Assembly: GCA_004352715.1 (NCBI GenBank)
Contig: SCFE01000090.1
Location: 940,653 to 1,004,652 of the forward strand
Reading direction: 5' to 3'
DNA length: 64,000 nt
From: Hofstenia miamia
Lineage: Eukaryota > Xenacoelomorpha > Acoela
The notes beneath the pieces are model-generated. The model was given only the letters and a program-made list of their open reading frames with translations. It had not been told where the DNA came from and did no database searches. This document shows, one piece after another, positions 12,695 to 25,281 of the stretch. Position numbers and translations under genes: made by a program. Every line of letters starts with the position of its first letter. The stretch's first letter is position 1.

Positions 12695-12734
12695 CCATGG
12701 ATTTCTATAACACTAGTGTTATAGAAATCCATGG
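12695..12734. repeat. Perfect 40-bp palindrome
   Basis: A 20-bp arm beginning CCATGGATTTCTATAACACT is followed without spacer by its exact reverse complement. The palindrome extends imperfectly outwards through GTTAAA and TTAAAC. It could form a spacer-free cruciform. No target duplication or coding sequence accompanies it. Confidence 0.97.
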
Positions 12735-15327
12735 TTAAACACTTTACAACCAAAATACTTATCACCACCTCAACCGCTTTTTTTAGTTAAGTGTGTAATT
12801 AAGCAAAAAGAACAACTTGGAACAGAATTTCGTAAAACTTTAAATACTAAAAATATATATGTAGTAAGAAAGTTAAAGTATAAATTTGTTCTATTTCCAT
12901 ATTAGTATTATTATCTATGAAGCTAACATTTTCGCTGAACTGGTGTAGATCAAACTTTTGCTAAAATATGAAGTAAATTGTTATTGCACCGTTTAGAAAA
13001 GCTATGCCCTGTAAAAAGAATGTGCTTGAAGAATTGATCAGGTACAATTAAAAAGAAACGTTAAGGAAATGTTAAAGAACAACATCATTCTCTTCCACAA
13101 AGAAATATTTTCATTTCTTGCAACTAAAAACATACTAACGCTTTACCAAAAGTAATACGCCCAAATGTTTACTAGAAGTGAAATTTTTTTAGCCCTTTCT
13201 AAATATGCAAAAACTAAAACCAAAAGATGCAAAGTTTACGTATTCGTAAAATTTTTCGTAGTCAAATTCAGACTTTATGGTTAAAATTCTTAAGTTAAAA
13301 ACAATTCTGCAACAATTTCAAAAGAAGTATTTTATGTCTGGATGTTGTAAATTCACATTCATATTAATAACTCATAGAATTATATTTCTATTACTTACAC
13401 GATATAAATAAAGAAAATCCTCTTAGGAATTTGATAAAAATTTTGAAAATAAAAAATATCATGTAATGATGAGAAAAATTAATAAATTTTGAAATTTTGT
13501 TAAGGCCGCACAAGATGTTGAGTTGTGTGCACAACAAAAGCTTAAATTCTGCACAACACATAAGATTGGAGTTGTCATAGAAATCTACGTTGTCTTGTTT
13601 CTTCTGATGAAGACACTTATTTATTATCTCATAATACTGACAAATTATTACAGGAATGAAATTCCTATTCCATGTATTTCCATTATTGTAAAGTGCAATA
13701 AAATATGCTAAATTATTCCAAATAACATAAAGTTTAATTGCATGTATGTCAATGGTTCTTAAGTTTTGAATGCACATAATATTGAACTATTTCGAATTAA
13801 CATTCAATAGCGTATATCTAACTAGTCATTTAAATATCCTGATACAATACAATCCCAAAAAAGTAAGATATAAAACAATTTTTCAATCCACTCATATTTA
13901 CAACATTGAAATATATACACGTAAAGCAAATTGCAAATTCAATAAACTACTCTGCAAGCAATAAGAAAATAAGATAAAAAAATCAGACTCAAGAATAAAA
14001 TTAAAAAAGAAAATTGATATATTTCTCCCAACAAATCTTTCCATGTGCTAGTATAGTTACTTTACCAGTAAGTAATATTTAAAGACTTTTTAACTTAATT
14101 AAGTTTCCTTACTTTACTTTTAGATGCCTGCAGGCAGCTTGTTCCACAGTTTTATTTCGTTGTTGTGTAGGAATTTCCAATATTTAAATATTTTTCGTTA
14201 TAATTTATGAAGATATTGATTCTTTGATTGGATTCCACGTAATTACTTAAGAAGTTATCAGCTTTTGTTTTATAGTTAACATGCTTAAAGATGTCTTTTG
14301 ACAAATCATAACAGAACGATGTATCGAATTAGTTTGTTGCCATATGGCAACATCTTGCAAACTAATGCATTTCGTTTGAAAATAAAGTATAGATTATAAC
14401 ATTTGGTTAATTGTAAGAAATGCATTTACTGTAAAATTACAGAGAAATAATAAAAAAATGAACACTAGAATGCAGTTTAAAAAATTTATAAATCTTTTTA
14501 GCAGTTTTTTCTTTAGTTAGGCACAAAAAAACCTCACACGTACAATATTTCACCTTCACAATTCGTTCACAGTGATGTAAACGACATCTTTGCTTTTCAG
14601 AGGTCATTTCTGTCAAGTGTACTGTTTCATGATTTCGAAATGATTTAGCAGGAATATCTGCTGCAGGTGAAACTCTAAAAATGAAGAGGGTCTACCTTGT
14701 TTCCAATTAGTGCCATGAGTCCCACTTAACGTAAATGTATTTATTATGCTTCAAACCGGCAAGACATACAATATCTGTGCCTCCATTTTGCCATGGAATA
14801 ATGAAATCAAGCTAGAAATGCTATACAATAATTTTAACATATAATTGCAAAGGCTTTCATTTTGCATAGTGCTGCCAAATGTCAACAAACCTAATTTTAA
14901 TAATTACAAAAGTGGTTATTTAATAAACAATAAATTTAGAAACCAACTTATCATTCCATATTTTTTATGAGGAGCTGCTTGAATTCAACATTATGATAAC
15001 TAAGGTTGAACAGTTAATTCTGAGGTCATCGCTGAAGCACTGAGAAATTGTTGCTACAGAATATATTTATAGCATCATCTCATCAGTTAATACCTCGTAA
15101 AATAAGAATTTGTCGTGAATTGTATGTTGAGTAAATTACTCCTGAATAATTACAATTCTTCAGTGTGTTGTCATACGGCAACACTATGAGAAGAGGGCTA
15201 ATGACTTTTTCCTGAAAATCACATTTTGTTGAGAAGCCTAATTAATAATTGCCTAAAGTAGATTTCTACAAATAGAGTTGTATGTAATTTATATTTAAGA
15301 GTTCTAAGCAAATTGACAACTCATAAA
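12735..15327. other. Non-coding stretch
   Basis: AT-rich. A 128-codon minus-strand frame (13391-13777) and an overlapping 62-codon plus-strand frame (13523-13711) lie on the same GC-richer patch. Neither shows motifs or splice sites. No repeat family is recognised here. Confidence 0.35.
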
Positions 15328-15335
15328 GTTATAAC
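15328..15335. repeat. 8-bp target site duplication, left copy
   Basis: GTTATAAC, itself a palindrome, abuts the left end of the hAT element. The identical sequence occurs at 17010-17017. Confidence 0.9.
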
Positions 15336-17009
15336 TAGGGCGCCCCAAAATATGACCTTAAAAAAGAATTTTAGGAGCCTATAATATGTCTGAAAAAGAG
15401 CTTAATATGACCTAAAATATGACTTTAAAAAAATTGGAACAAGAAAAATTATAAATTATTCTCACGTATCCAATAACAAAATTTAACATTTTCATCACTG
15501 AAATGACGATCCTTCTCCAAAATCTTGCTTAATTTTGAAAAAGATCGCTCAATAACTGCATCTGAAGCTGGGCAGTTTTGAAGTTTTGCATAAACAGCAG
15601 GAGTTTGTTCACCGTTTACACCCAGAATTTTCTTCAGATCATGCATTTGGTCAATTCTATCTTGAAGATATCGCACCACATTTTGACTATCGCTGAAAAC
15701 CTTGATATCATTAATCCACAATTGAATTTTTTGGTGCCCTTCTACAATCGTACAGTCATCTCGCTCCAAGTTCTTGATAAGAGCAGGTAGTCCAGAATAC
15801 ATTCGACAGATTTTGGTAAGCATGTTGGGTATTTCTGGTGATGATACCGCCGCAATTGCCTTTGTAACAATTATCCCTTCCCCTGCAAAATTGCATACAA
15901 TATCCTTGACTGCACTCCAGTTTGAACCATACCAAAGAGCGGCCTCAATCCATGTACCCCATCTGGTTTGTACCGGCTCTGGGGGACCCCGATGCTGCTG
16001 AATTGTGACCGTCTTTCTCGATTTTTCACAACTGAACTTTTTACTGCCGATATCAAATCATTGATTGGTGAAAATTCAGCTTTAATCATCATCGCAACAT
16101 TGTGGAGAAGATGGCACATACAAGTCAAATGATGCAAATTAGGGTACATTTCCCGAAGAATTTTCAATGCAGCTTTCATATATGCTGCAGCGTCGGATAA
16201 GCATAGCAAAAAATCATCTCTCGGAATTTCAAACTGACGCAACACATCATCAATAAGCCTTGCAATGGTTTGTGAATTTGCATCTGCAACGACAGCAACT
16301 TCAACTAAGGCTGGTTTTGAGAAATCTGATATTTTCCCGAGAAATACATGAACATATTTTTTCATTGATATCTGGGTTTCGTCCACAATAATGAACACTT
16401 TCTCTCCTTTCATATCGCCCTTAATTTGTTTGAGTTTATTTTCGGTGACAGTCTTTGTAATTCGGCGACATGTTGTCTCACTTGGCAGTTTTCTTTTCAT
16501 ATGTTTCTCGAAGAAACTTTGCATTTTGTTAAGTCGATGAAATGGAATATTTGCAGTCAAGCACAACTCCACGAAATCTTCATCAAAATGATCTGTTGAA
16601 AAATCTAAGCTGCACTGTGATAGTTGTTGAAAGTTTGCTGATTTTTTCATGTGTCCATCTGTTTTTCTATGTTGTTCATATAAATAGGCTTTATTGCAGG
16701 AAACTTCGCAATTGCATAACTTGCATACCAGTGTCTTTCCAGCAACTATTTTGAACTCGCTGGGATATTTTCGTTGTGCATCTTGTGTTTTTTCAGCTTG
16801 CGTTAAAGCTTTCTTAGGCATTTTTCTCTTAAAAGGTAAATATGACTTTTAATATAACTTTATTGCTCTAACGATAAAATATGCCTCTATATAATCTAAC
16901 GAATTGGCCACAATAAGCTTATTTGCACTAATTACCTGTCCAGGCACATCAAACAAGCGATAATTGACTCATAAACGCAATATGACTTTATTGACTTTGC
17001 GCCGCCCTA
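15336..17009 (-). mobile_element. hAT transposon, complete with TIRs and 8-bp TSD
   Basis: The 1,674-bp element starts TAGGGCGCCCCAAAATATGA. Its right end, read on the other strand, starts TAGGGCGGCGCAAAGTCAAT. Both sides abut the 8-bp direct repeat GTTATAAC, the hAT superfamily signature. Motifs of the form AATATGACYTTA recur inside both ends (15348-15425 and 16840-16990) and look like the subterminal transposase-binding repeats known from hAT elements. It carries one transposase gene on the minus strand. Confidence 0.9.
15449..16821 (-). pseudogene. hAT transposase, BED-type zinc finger, one frameshift
   Basis: The first frame (16821 down to 15871, 316 codons) begins with a basic segment and a BED-like zinc finger: C33-x2-C36, then H51-x5-H57, as in the hAT-derived CGG-binding proteins. 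FIIVDETQ (D147) and FLLCLSDAA (D210) fit the first two catalytic aspartates of the RNase H-like core. C234-x2-H237 is the conserved hAT C-x2-H pair. Near 15990-16010 the homologous frame shifts, since a typical TRWGTW segment lies in the alternative frame. The rest continues to 15449 and ends in the hAT dimerisation domain (SDAVIERSFSKL). Only this one break separates it from an intact gene, so the copy is young or the break is a sequencing error. Confidence 0.85.
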
Positions 17010-17017
17010 GTTATAAC
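17010..17017. repeat. 8-bp target site duplication, right copy
   Basis: GTTATAAC, identical to 15328-15335. Confidence 0.9.
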
Positions 17018-20000
17018 TCTTAGTATTTTTGGTAGCTTAGCTCCTTATTGAACTTTGAACTTTAATTTTAGATGTAACTCTTTATTTGTATAAACAAAGT
17101 ATTGAAAATATCAAACATTTTGAAATCATAGCTACAATATTCATTGTAAAGTGTCATCTGAATTGGACGGCGGAGGAAAAAGGGATTCATAGGAAACGCG
17201 CTGGTACAATCCGTTTCGGTCTAGCCTAATTTATTCAATCCAGTCCAATCTCGGTCTGGGTGTGGCATAGTTATTACGTAATTGGAATACTGCGTTGTTT
17301 GTATGGTAAACTATAGAAGGTACTTGTAAATTGTAACGTTTTTTAACGTAATGCTATAATTTAGTTTGTCATGAATGTTGCATTATAGTTAGCTCAAATC
17401 AATAAATTGTGTCTTTTATTATTGTCTTGTATCCTAATACTTGCCCTATTCTTGTTTCATAACATCGGGAAAAAGCATGCCACTTCCAGTTCGGGACTAC
17501 AACTTTTTCTTTTTAATATAAATGGTCCAATTTCCTTTTAATGAGATTTTGAAAAGTGATTACGAAATAAAAACTAATATTGCAATATGTGTCCGATAGT
17601 AGGATTCGTAATCCAGGTATCTTTGAAATGTGTTCGGCATTCAAAAGTTTGAGAAAACAACTGAAATCCTTAAACAAAATATGCATTGTTTTGATTTGCT
17701 ACCTGAAGTTTTATTTGCATTGAAAAAAACTACAAACGTTATTTTGACTGTGTTAAAGAAGATGAAACTGTAAAATTCAAGCATTTTCATAAGTGGGTGA
17801 AATAAAATATATACTGTATTAAATACATTCTATAAATTAAAAATACATTATTAGACTAACATTTGAGCGAAAAGTGTATCAATGTCTTAAAATATTTACA
17901 ATATATTCCGGGATTATGAACCGTAGTAGAGATGGAGAGCATTATGATGTCGACGTTAACATATTTATGCAAACTAATGCTAAAATTATTACAAGTACAC
18001 AACCGAAATGAAAAACAATGTCCATATTTTTTAGTGTTTAGCTCTTTGAAGCTTTATAAGGAGAATGAATCTGCTTCCTTAGTCAAGACGTAGGATATCG
18101 AACTAAACAGATGGTAAGCAAAATCAGATCACTAAAATTAAATTTTGAAATGTATCTATGACGCTATACAATGGTGGTACATATATGTACCTGCAGACCT
18201 TAAGGTAGTCCATTAATGATTGTCAAAAATGCATGACAAGAAATTAGGATCAATATAATATTTTTCATACATATTTGTTGACAAACGCCCTTTTTAACCA
18301 CATGATTCGTTTAATTATATTTATTTCCAAATTTGTGATCAGATTGATAAAACAGGAATATAATGCTCAAATAGAGAAGATACAAAATTGAGGAGCATTT
18401 AGTCATACAAAATACAAATAAACTGTGAAATATAGCAGAATAGAAAAACGGTTTTGTTTAGGTGGGACATATATGTTCCGCAAAGCCTCAAACAGTTACG
18501 AACGTACTCATGAAGATTAGTGTTTTTTTAATATTCTGTGAAATACCTTGGGATGTAATATTATATTTCTTCTTTAATTAATTTATGACATCATGTCTAG
18601 AAATAAAGCTTAATAAATTTATGCCTCAATTAAATTGTTTAGATAGAAAAGGAGTAAATACTCTAAGCTAGGGCATTCATTACGACTGTTTTTCGCAGTT
18701 CTAAAATACACAATGAGTAGGAAGAGAAGTATTGTCTATAGCCATTTGGTGCCTACTTGTACACAGCCTAGGAAAACTGTTAGATAGATTTCTTAAGTGG
18801 TGATTTTGCCATATTAAAAGAATTCAAATATTTTTTAGCATTTCCCCTTTCATTCAATCTCCTTACACAAAATGGTTTTCTAACAAAGCATTTCTCTATT
18901 CTGCACTCTCCCCCAAAATTCAATCCTTTGCCTTCTCACTAATGTTCTTAAAACTAATTCAATATTGAAAAGTTCACATTTGTCAAAGTGGGGAAAAAGT
19001 TACAGAATAAATTCCCATATTATTATATTTTATGATTATCACCTATTCAAATTTGAAATCATTTCTCAGTTTTGATTATAAAAACTTATAAGAATGTGCA
19101 TAGTACATATTAAAAAAAAATTAAATCCGATTTCTTTGAAAATTGTTGTGAGTGCATTTTTTCAATTCCTAATACCTTAAATAAATGTCTATAAAAATAC
19201 TTATAGTGACTGACACTAAATTTGAAAAATTAAAACATCATGCTGAAATATATAGCTGATAATTTAAACTGTATTCATTTTTAATTACGGATATAGTACA
19301 AAATGGTCAAAAGTCGAGATAATATTTAAATATAGCTGTTGTAAATAATGTCAAAAATAATTAGAAATTTTGCAGACATTCCTTAACGGATGAATAATGC
19401 AATACATTAAATAAATCATTATAACCAAATTTTTGTCACTTTTGATAATTAAACTGCCAGAAACAAATGCACTATATCAAACTGTCATTAAAATTCTAGG
19501 CTAAATATAAATTTAGCATTGGAATAAACATAAATTTGTCTGTAGCAAATAACATTGTAATATTGAAGCGTTAATATTCCTATAAATTTTTCATAAAGTG
19601 AAAGTCCCTACTCAACAAAGCAACATTGAATGTGCTTAGTGGCTATATTAGTGCATATATTGTTCAGATAACGCCATTCAAACAGGTAAGTTATTGGAAA
19701 TGAAGCAAAAAGGAACTGCATTTAGAAAATAAAAATCGAAAACATTTGTTTCAACCTACTTTGTAATCATCACAAAGGAATGTTGCTACAGCTTTGCAAT
19801 TAAGAAGATTAGAAAATATTCGTAGAAGAATATGCATAGCCTATTTAAGAAGCATAATTCGGTCTAAAAATGTTTAGAATAAAACTAAACTTATTATATT
19901 TGTATCAAATATTAAAACTTAAAGCATAACATTAACAATAGGTATCGTTTTGGAAGTGCAAACGTTCTTTAAATGAGTCATTTACTAAACTATGTGAATT

Positions 20001-20205
20001 AATTGGCCACTTAAATAAGAACTACAAATTTGTGCACCATTTACATGTATGTTATTGAAATTTGAGGCACTGCCTTAGATTCAATTAGTTATCATCAAAA
20101 ATTTCATTTTGTGTACAATTATTGATTGTATAAATTCACACATTTTCATCCATGTATTTTTCAAAATAAATATCATTTCCCTGCATTCTGTATATATATA
20201 TATAT
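17018..20205. other. Non-coding stretch
   Basis: Strongly AT-rich. A patch at 17160-17290 is GC-richer (for example GGCGGAGGAAAAAGG) but shows no frame or splice signal. I see no genes or recognisable transposons here. Confidence 0.45.
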
Positions 20206-20807
20206 NNNNNNNNNNNNNNNNNNNNNNNNNNNNNNNNNNNNNNNNNNNNNNNNNNNNNNNNNNNNNNNNNNNNNNNNNNNNNNNNNNNNNNNNNNNNNNN
20301 NNNNNNNNNNNNNNNNNNNNNNNNNNNNNNNNNNNNNNNNNNNNNNNNNNNNNNNNNNNNNNNNNNNNNNNNNNNNNNNNNNNNNNNNNNNNNNNNNNNN
20401 NNNNNNNNNNNNNNNNNNNNNNNNNNNNNNNNNNNNNNNNNNNNNNNNNNNNNNNNNNNNNNNNNNNNNNNNNNNNNNNNNNNNNNNNNNNNNNNNNNNN
20501 NNNNNNNNNNNNNNNNNNNNNNNNNNNNNNNNNNNNNNNNNNNNNNNNNNNNNNNNNNNNNNNNNNNNNNNNNNNNNNNNNNNNNNNNNNNNNNNNNNNN
20601 NNNNNNNNNNNNNNNNNNNNNNNNNNNNNNNNNNNNNNNNNNNNNNNNNNNNNNNNNNNNNNNNNNNNNNNNNNNNNNNNNNNNNNNNNNNNNNNNNNNN
20701 NNNNNNNNNNNNNNNNNNNNNNNNNNNNNNNNNNNNNNNNNNNNNNNNNNNNNNNNNNNNNNNNNNNNNNNNNNNNNNNNNNNNNNNNNNNNNNNNNNNN
20801 NNNNNNN
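20206..20807. other. Assembly gap (602 N) inside a (TA)n tract
   Basis: Bounded by TATATATATATATAT on the left and ATATATATATATA on the right, so the gap sits in a dinucleotide repeat or an element bordered by one. Confidence 0.98.
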
Positions 20808-21498
20808 ATATATATATATAAAGGAGGAGCTCTTTTAGTTAAAGTCTCAAGTACATGGAATTGTGACAATGCAACATAATTCCGATTTTTCTTTCATATA
20901 TTAGAGTGTTCCAATTCTAGTGTTTCCAGATGAGACTTTCTCGCGTAAAAGTTCCGTGTGATTCTTAAGATGTTTGCAGGTGTGCTCAATAAAAAAATTG
21001 CAACAAGATAATGGCTATATACTGCATGCATGATAGAATAACTTTGTACCAATATTCAAAGGTATTGATGTCATTATATAAATTGATCATAAAACGAAAT
21101 TGTATAGTAAAATCTTTGTATTCATTCATATAGAACATATTCTTGTGCATAAATTTCCGGCATTCAATGAATCAACCAAATTTGAAATTAATCCATTTGG
21201 CAGCCTTTCGATAATAAGGCTTACATCACTGTCATAGCAGCAGGTTCCAATATTGAATTCAGCTGCAATATAAACTTTTTCTATACCTCTTAAATCCGAA
21301 AACCCAATTTTAATGCACTAGATACAATCACTATTGCAAATTTACTAAAAACCATTTTAAATTTAAACATTTACTTTGTATAAATGATATCACTCATAAT
21401 TTTATATTTTGAAAGTAATAATAACTTAATTTTGTTTTGGATCAGACACAAATAGGAAGAGACTTTAAAAAGTTATCGTATATATATATATATATATA
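20808..21498. other. Non-coding stretch between two gaps
   Basis: AT-rich, ending in a (TA)n run at 21479-21498. No coding region or repeat is recognised. Confidence 0.45.
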
Positions 21499-22498
21499 NN
21501 NNNNNNNNNNNNNNNNNNNNNNNNNNNNNNNNNNNNNNNNNNNNNNNNNNNNNNNNNNNNNNNNNNNNNNNNNNNNNNNNNNNNNNNNNNNNNNNNNNNN
21601 NNNNNNNNNNNNNNNNNNNNNNNNNNNNNNNNNNNNNNNNNNNNNNNNNNNNNNNNNNNNNNNNNNNNNNNNNNNNNNNNNNNNNNNNNNNNNNNNNNNN
21701 NNNNNNNNNNNNNNNNNNNNNNNNNNNNNNNNNNNNNNNNNNNNNNNNNNNNNNNNNNNNNNNNNNNNNNNNNNNNNNNNNNNNNNNNNNNNNNNNNNNN
21801 NNNNNNNNNNNNNNNNNNNNNNNNNNNNNNNNNNNNNNNNNNNNNNNNNNNNNNNNNNNNNNNNNNNNNNNNNNNNNNNNNNNNNNNNNNNNNNNNNNNN
21901 NNNNNNNNNNNNNNNNNNNNNNNNNNNNNNNNNNNNNNNNNNNNNNNNNNNNNNNNNNNNNNNNNNNNNNNNNNNNNNNNNNNNNNNNNNNNNNNNNNNN
22001 NNNNNNNNNNNNNNNNNNNNNNNNNNNNNNNNNNNNNNNNNNNNNNNNNNNNNNNNNNNNNNNNNNNNNNNNNNNNNNNNNNNNNNNNNNNNNNNNNNNN
22101 NNNNNNNNNNNNNNNNNNNNNNNNNNNNNNNNNNNNNNNNNNNNNNNNNNNNNNNNNNNNNNNNNNNNNNNNNNNNNNNNNNNNNNNNNNNNNNNNNNNN
22201 NNNNNNNNNNNNNNNNNNNNNNNNNNNNNNNNNNNNNNNNNNNNNNNNNNNNNNNNNNNNNNNNNNNNNNNNNNNNNNNNNNNNNNNNNNNNNNNNNNNN
22301 NNNNNNNNNNNNNNNNNNNNNNNNNNNNNNNNNNNNNNNNNNNNNNNNNNNNNNNNNNNNNNNNNNNNNNNNNNNNNNNNNNNNNNNNNNNNNNNNNNNN
22401 NNNNNNNNNNNNNNNNNNNNNNNNNNNNNNNNNNNNNNNNNNNNNNNNNNNNNNNNNNNNNNNNNNNNNNNNNNNNNNNNNNNNNNNNNNNNNNNNNN
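21499..22498. other. Assembly gap (1,000 N, arbitrary size)
   Basis: The round length suggests a gap of unknown size. It hides roughly the first 104 bp of the 5' LTR of the Ty3/Gypsy element, judged from the 3' LTR. Confidence 0.97.
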
Positions 22499-22978
22499 AC
22501 CCATTGCTTGCGCTGCTCAGTTGTTTACATTTTTAGTTCTGCCTTGGCAGGTTATTACGTTGTTTAAATCAATTTGTATATATAGGCCCTCAGTGTGCGC
22601 AAATGTTTAATAAAACTATTTTGGTTTGATAGCTCATTCTCTTACTCATATATGCTTATTACTGAGATGCTCATGAGCAGTTAAACTTTTTAGAGGCTGA
22701 GGGGGAGTAGGCCTTGTTCGTATTTAGGGTGTAGGATCGTTCTGGCCCGTCTATGAAGGAGGCTTAAGCCTTTGATGTCTCACTTCGGCACTAATTGCCA
22801 TGTATTATGTGTTACTGGAGTTCGTATTCGCAGTAGTCTATCTATGTTATTACTAGTGCTTACTACTTTAACCTGTCTATGCCTAAGCAGTCACATGAGA
22901 TGTATTACAATGAGGCTAGATGCTACGCTATCACTATGGTTTTGCCTAACCTATTGGCTTGCTTATGTTGATGCTAGA
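22499..22978 (+). repeat. 5' LTR (first part lost in the gap)
   Basis: Matches the 3' LTR from ACCCATTGCTTGCGCTG to GATGCTAGA. By comparison about 104 bp lie in the preceding gap. It has a segment of about 47 bp (22585-22631) with an AATAAA that the 3' LTR lacks. The 3' LTR in turn has an extra stretch around 31210-31275. Many single-base differences also separate the two, so insertion was not recent. Confidence 0.88.
22577..22584 (+). promoter_or_regulatory. LTR TATA-box candidate
   Basis: TATATATA, followed 25 bases later by AATAAA at 22609-22614. That arrangement is compatible with a compact LTR promoter and R-region polyadenylation signal. The equivalent TATATATA in the 3' LTR is at 31059-31066. 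Confidence 0.45.
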
Positions 22979-22996
22979 TGGTGACCCTCGTACGTC
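22979..22996 (+). promoter_or_regulatory. Primer-binding site
   Basis: TGGTGACCCTCGTACGTC starts immediately after the 5' LTR. It begins with TGG, the complement of a tRNA CCA end, as required for minus-strand priming. I cannot say which tRNA. Confidence 0.65.
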
Positions 22997-23159
22997 AATG
23001 AACACTCTCTTTTGGTACTCTAAACTTCGACACCTTATCAAAATCGTAAGTTTTACTATATTTGCCAAGCTCCGCCACCTGTCATACCGAACTGTATTAA
23101 CTATTACTACCGCCTGTTACAACTGTTATATCTCCCTCTCTCCCTGCTTACTCATAAAT

Positions 23160-24350
23160 ATGGTTAACTATACACTCTCAAGTTTGAAAACTCTTAGCAA
23201 ATCTGAACTCATGGATATCATAATGGATCAAAATGATCGTATTTCTAATTTGGAAGAAAAAATGGAAGACTTAGAAAAATGCTTATCTCAAATTGAGTCA
23301 CCCCAATCAGAACCCAACTATGTCACACAACAACAATTCCTAAATTTAGAGTCATCTATCTGAGAAAATCTAAATGTCTTTTGAATAAACATATTAGAAA
23401 CAGTGACAATGCTGATGCAATCTCAACAAAGCTCAGGCTCATACTCTCACCTACAACCACAGCTGCCATCGCCACTGTCAAGCCTGCCTCATCACAGACT
23501 GCCATCACCGCCACTGGCTCCCACACCTCCAGCAGCTGTAGACGCAAGTCTCAACATGAGATCTAGAAAAAGAATATAAATGCTACCAGACCAACCAATG
23601 AAAACAGATATAAAAATACAAATAATGCCCCAAACTTTCACAGGAAAATTTGACATAAAAGGACAAACCTTCTGTGAGTGGATGGTGCTATTTGAAATCT
23701 ATCTAGTGCAACAGCATGGAACCAAACAAAATGGAGTCACTCAAATGCCTCTCTTTCTCAAGGATTGAGTGCTACAAGTGTACGTCAATCTCAATGCCAC
23801 AACAAAAGCCAACTATGACAAACTAGTCACAGCCATGAGTGATCACTTTGATAACAAATGTACAAGGAAGCATTACCGGATGCAATTATACATGTTGCCT
23901 AGAAAAAGACGAGGACGTCATCAGCTATATTTATAAAGTTGATCGTCTGCTACATTTATCTCAAGAAGAAGACAGGTACTACCCTCAAGATCTATATTCT
24001 TATATACACATGGGGTTACCACAGTCCATGAAAACATGATTTGAAAATAAGTGTGACATTGAAGACAACATTGACACCCTCATAAAGAAGGCAGTCAACA
24101 TACAACTCACTCTAGAAAACAATGAAAGGGTCAATCAGCAAAGAGGATACCAACCTCATTCCAAAAAGACAAATTACAAAAGGAAATCGAGGAGAAACCA
24201 GAAGACTTTCTCTTCATTAAATGCAAAAAGGTCACCTGAAACCAGAATGCAAAAAAATCATATATCATCAATGAAGAGGGCTATTACACAGCTGAAGATC
24301 TGGAACACCATGAACAGTCTGACACCACTGAAGAAGATTTAAATGAATAA
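23160..24350 (+). pseudogene. Gag-like polyprotein, broken
   Basis: The frame from ATG 23160 starts with a leucine-rich, probably coiled-coil segment (NLEEKMEDLEKCL), then a proline/glutamine-rich linker, then a capsid-like region: TGKFDIKGQTFCEWM, and YDKLVTAMSDHF followed by a cysteine and basic residues. In-frame stops are TGA at 23361, 23382 and 23766, and TAA at 23577. The frame shifts at an A-run near 23898 and continues to TGA 24037. A zinc-knuckle remnant (C, K-rich, then GHLKPEC) is readable near 24217-24255 after another A-run shift. In this family Gag forms the particle that packages the element RNA. The extent is approximate. Confidence 0.7.
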
Positions 24351-24352
24351 GG

Positions 24353-25281
24353 GTGCAGGCCCCAGACCAAGCTAAGGAAATGTTGATCATCACAGACCTA
24401 TTGGAACAAAACTTAATTCTGTTAACAATCAACCTCAACATTAAAGCTAGAGTTGACACCAGCTCATCCATAACAAAAATGTCAGACACATGTGCCCACA
24501 ACATAGGATTGAGGAGAGAAGACATTACCTCAAATGATACAAGACTAATAAGTGCATCTGGAGACTACATTAATATCAAAGGAACAGTAAAAAAATGCCA
24601 AAATCACAATCAGCAACATCAAGTTTGAACAAGATGTCCACATCATTGACATGATGGACCAACAATTACCCTATGACATGATAATAAGCAGAGACTTCCT
24701 AGCAGAAAACAACTGCCTCATTGATTACTCAAATAGAACACTAACCATACAAGAGGATAAGAACATCTCAGTATCACTCACCACAAAAGGCACCACTGCT
24801 TTGGAGTTCTCCCTANNNNNNNNNNNNNNNNNNNNNGGAGACTACATTAATATCAAAGGAACAGTAAAAAAATGCCAAAATCACAATCAGCAACATCAAG
24901 TTTGAACAAGATGTCCACATCATTGACATGATGGACCAACAATTACCCTATGACATGATAATAAGCAGAGACTTCCTAGCAGAAAACAACTGCCTCATTG
25001 ATTACTCAAATAGAACACTAACCATACAAGAGGATAAGAACATCTCAGTATCACTCACCACAAAAGGCACCACTGCTTTGGAGTTCTCCCTAACCAAAAA
25101 CTTAAGATTGGAGCCTTTCAACTGGCAAGTAGCAAAAATAATACTGAAAACAAAATTCCAAGAAGATGCAATAATAACAAACCTATATGGAATGAAAAAC
25201 TTGCTAGTAAATGTTCTCAATAACATTGTATCCATTCACAACAATGTAGGATACACTGCAATTCTCAACAACTCAAACTGA
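24353..25281 (+). pseudogene. Retropepsin-like protease region, duplicated across a gap
   Basis: INLNIKARVDTSSSITKM matches the strand-and-loop of retroviral-type aspartic proteases, where the catalytic triplet is D-T-G. Here it reads D-T-S, one G-to-A change at a CpG. Downstream, DMIISRDFLAENNCLIDY is the second conserved block (ILG-x-D-x-L-like). The frame breaks at a 7-A run near 24590. The 256 bases before the 21-N gap (24560-24815) repeat exactly at 24837-25092, so one copy is probably an assembly duplicate. The frame then runs to TGA 25279. Confidence 0.75.
24816..24836. other. Assembly gap (21 N) with unmerged overlap
   Basis: The 256 bp on its left are identical to the 256 bp on its right. 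Confidence 0.95.

Noticed and set aside
13391-13777. 128-codon minus-strand ORF
   Set aside because: No domain, splice signal or repeat match. The length is compatible with chance in this AT-rich background and a second frame overlaps it.
24200-24250. TGA in a lysine-rich stretch counted as another Trp site
   Set aside because: It arises only after an A-run shift in the zinc-knuckle region, so its frame is not reliable.
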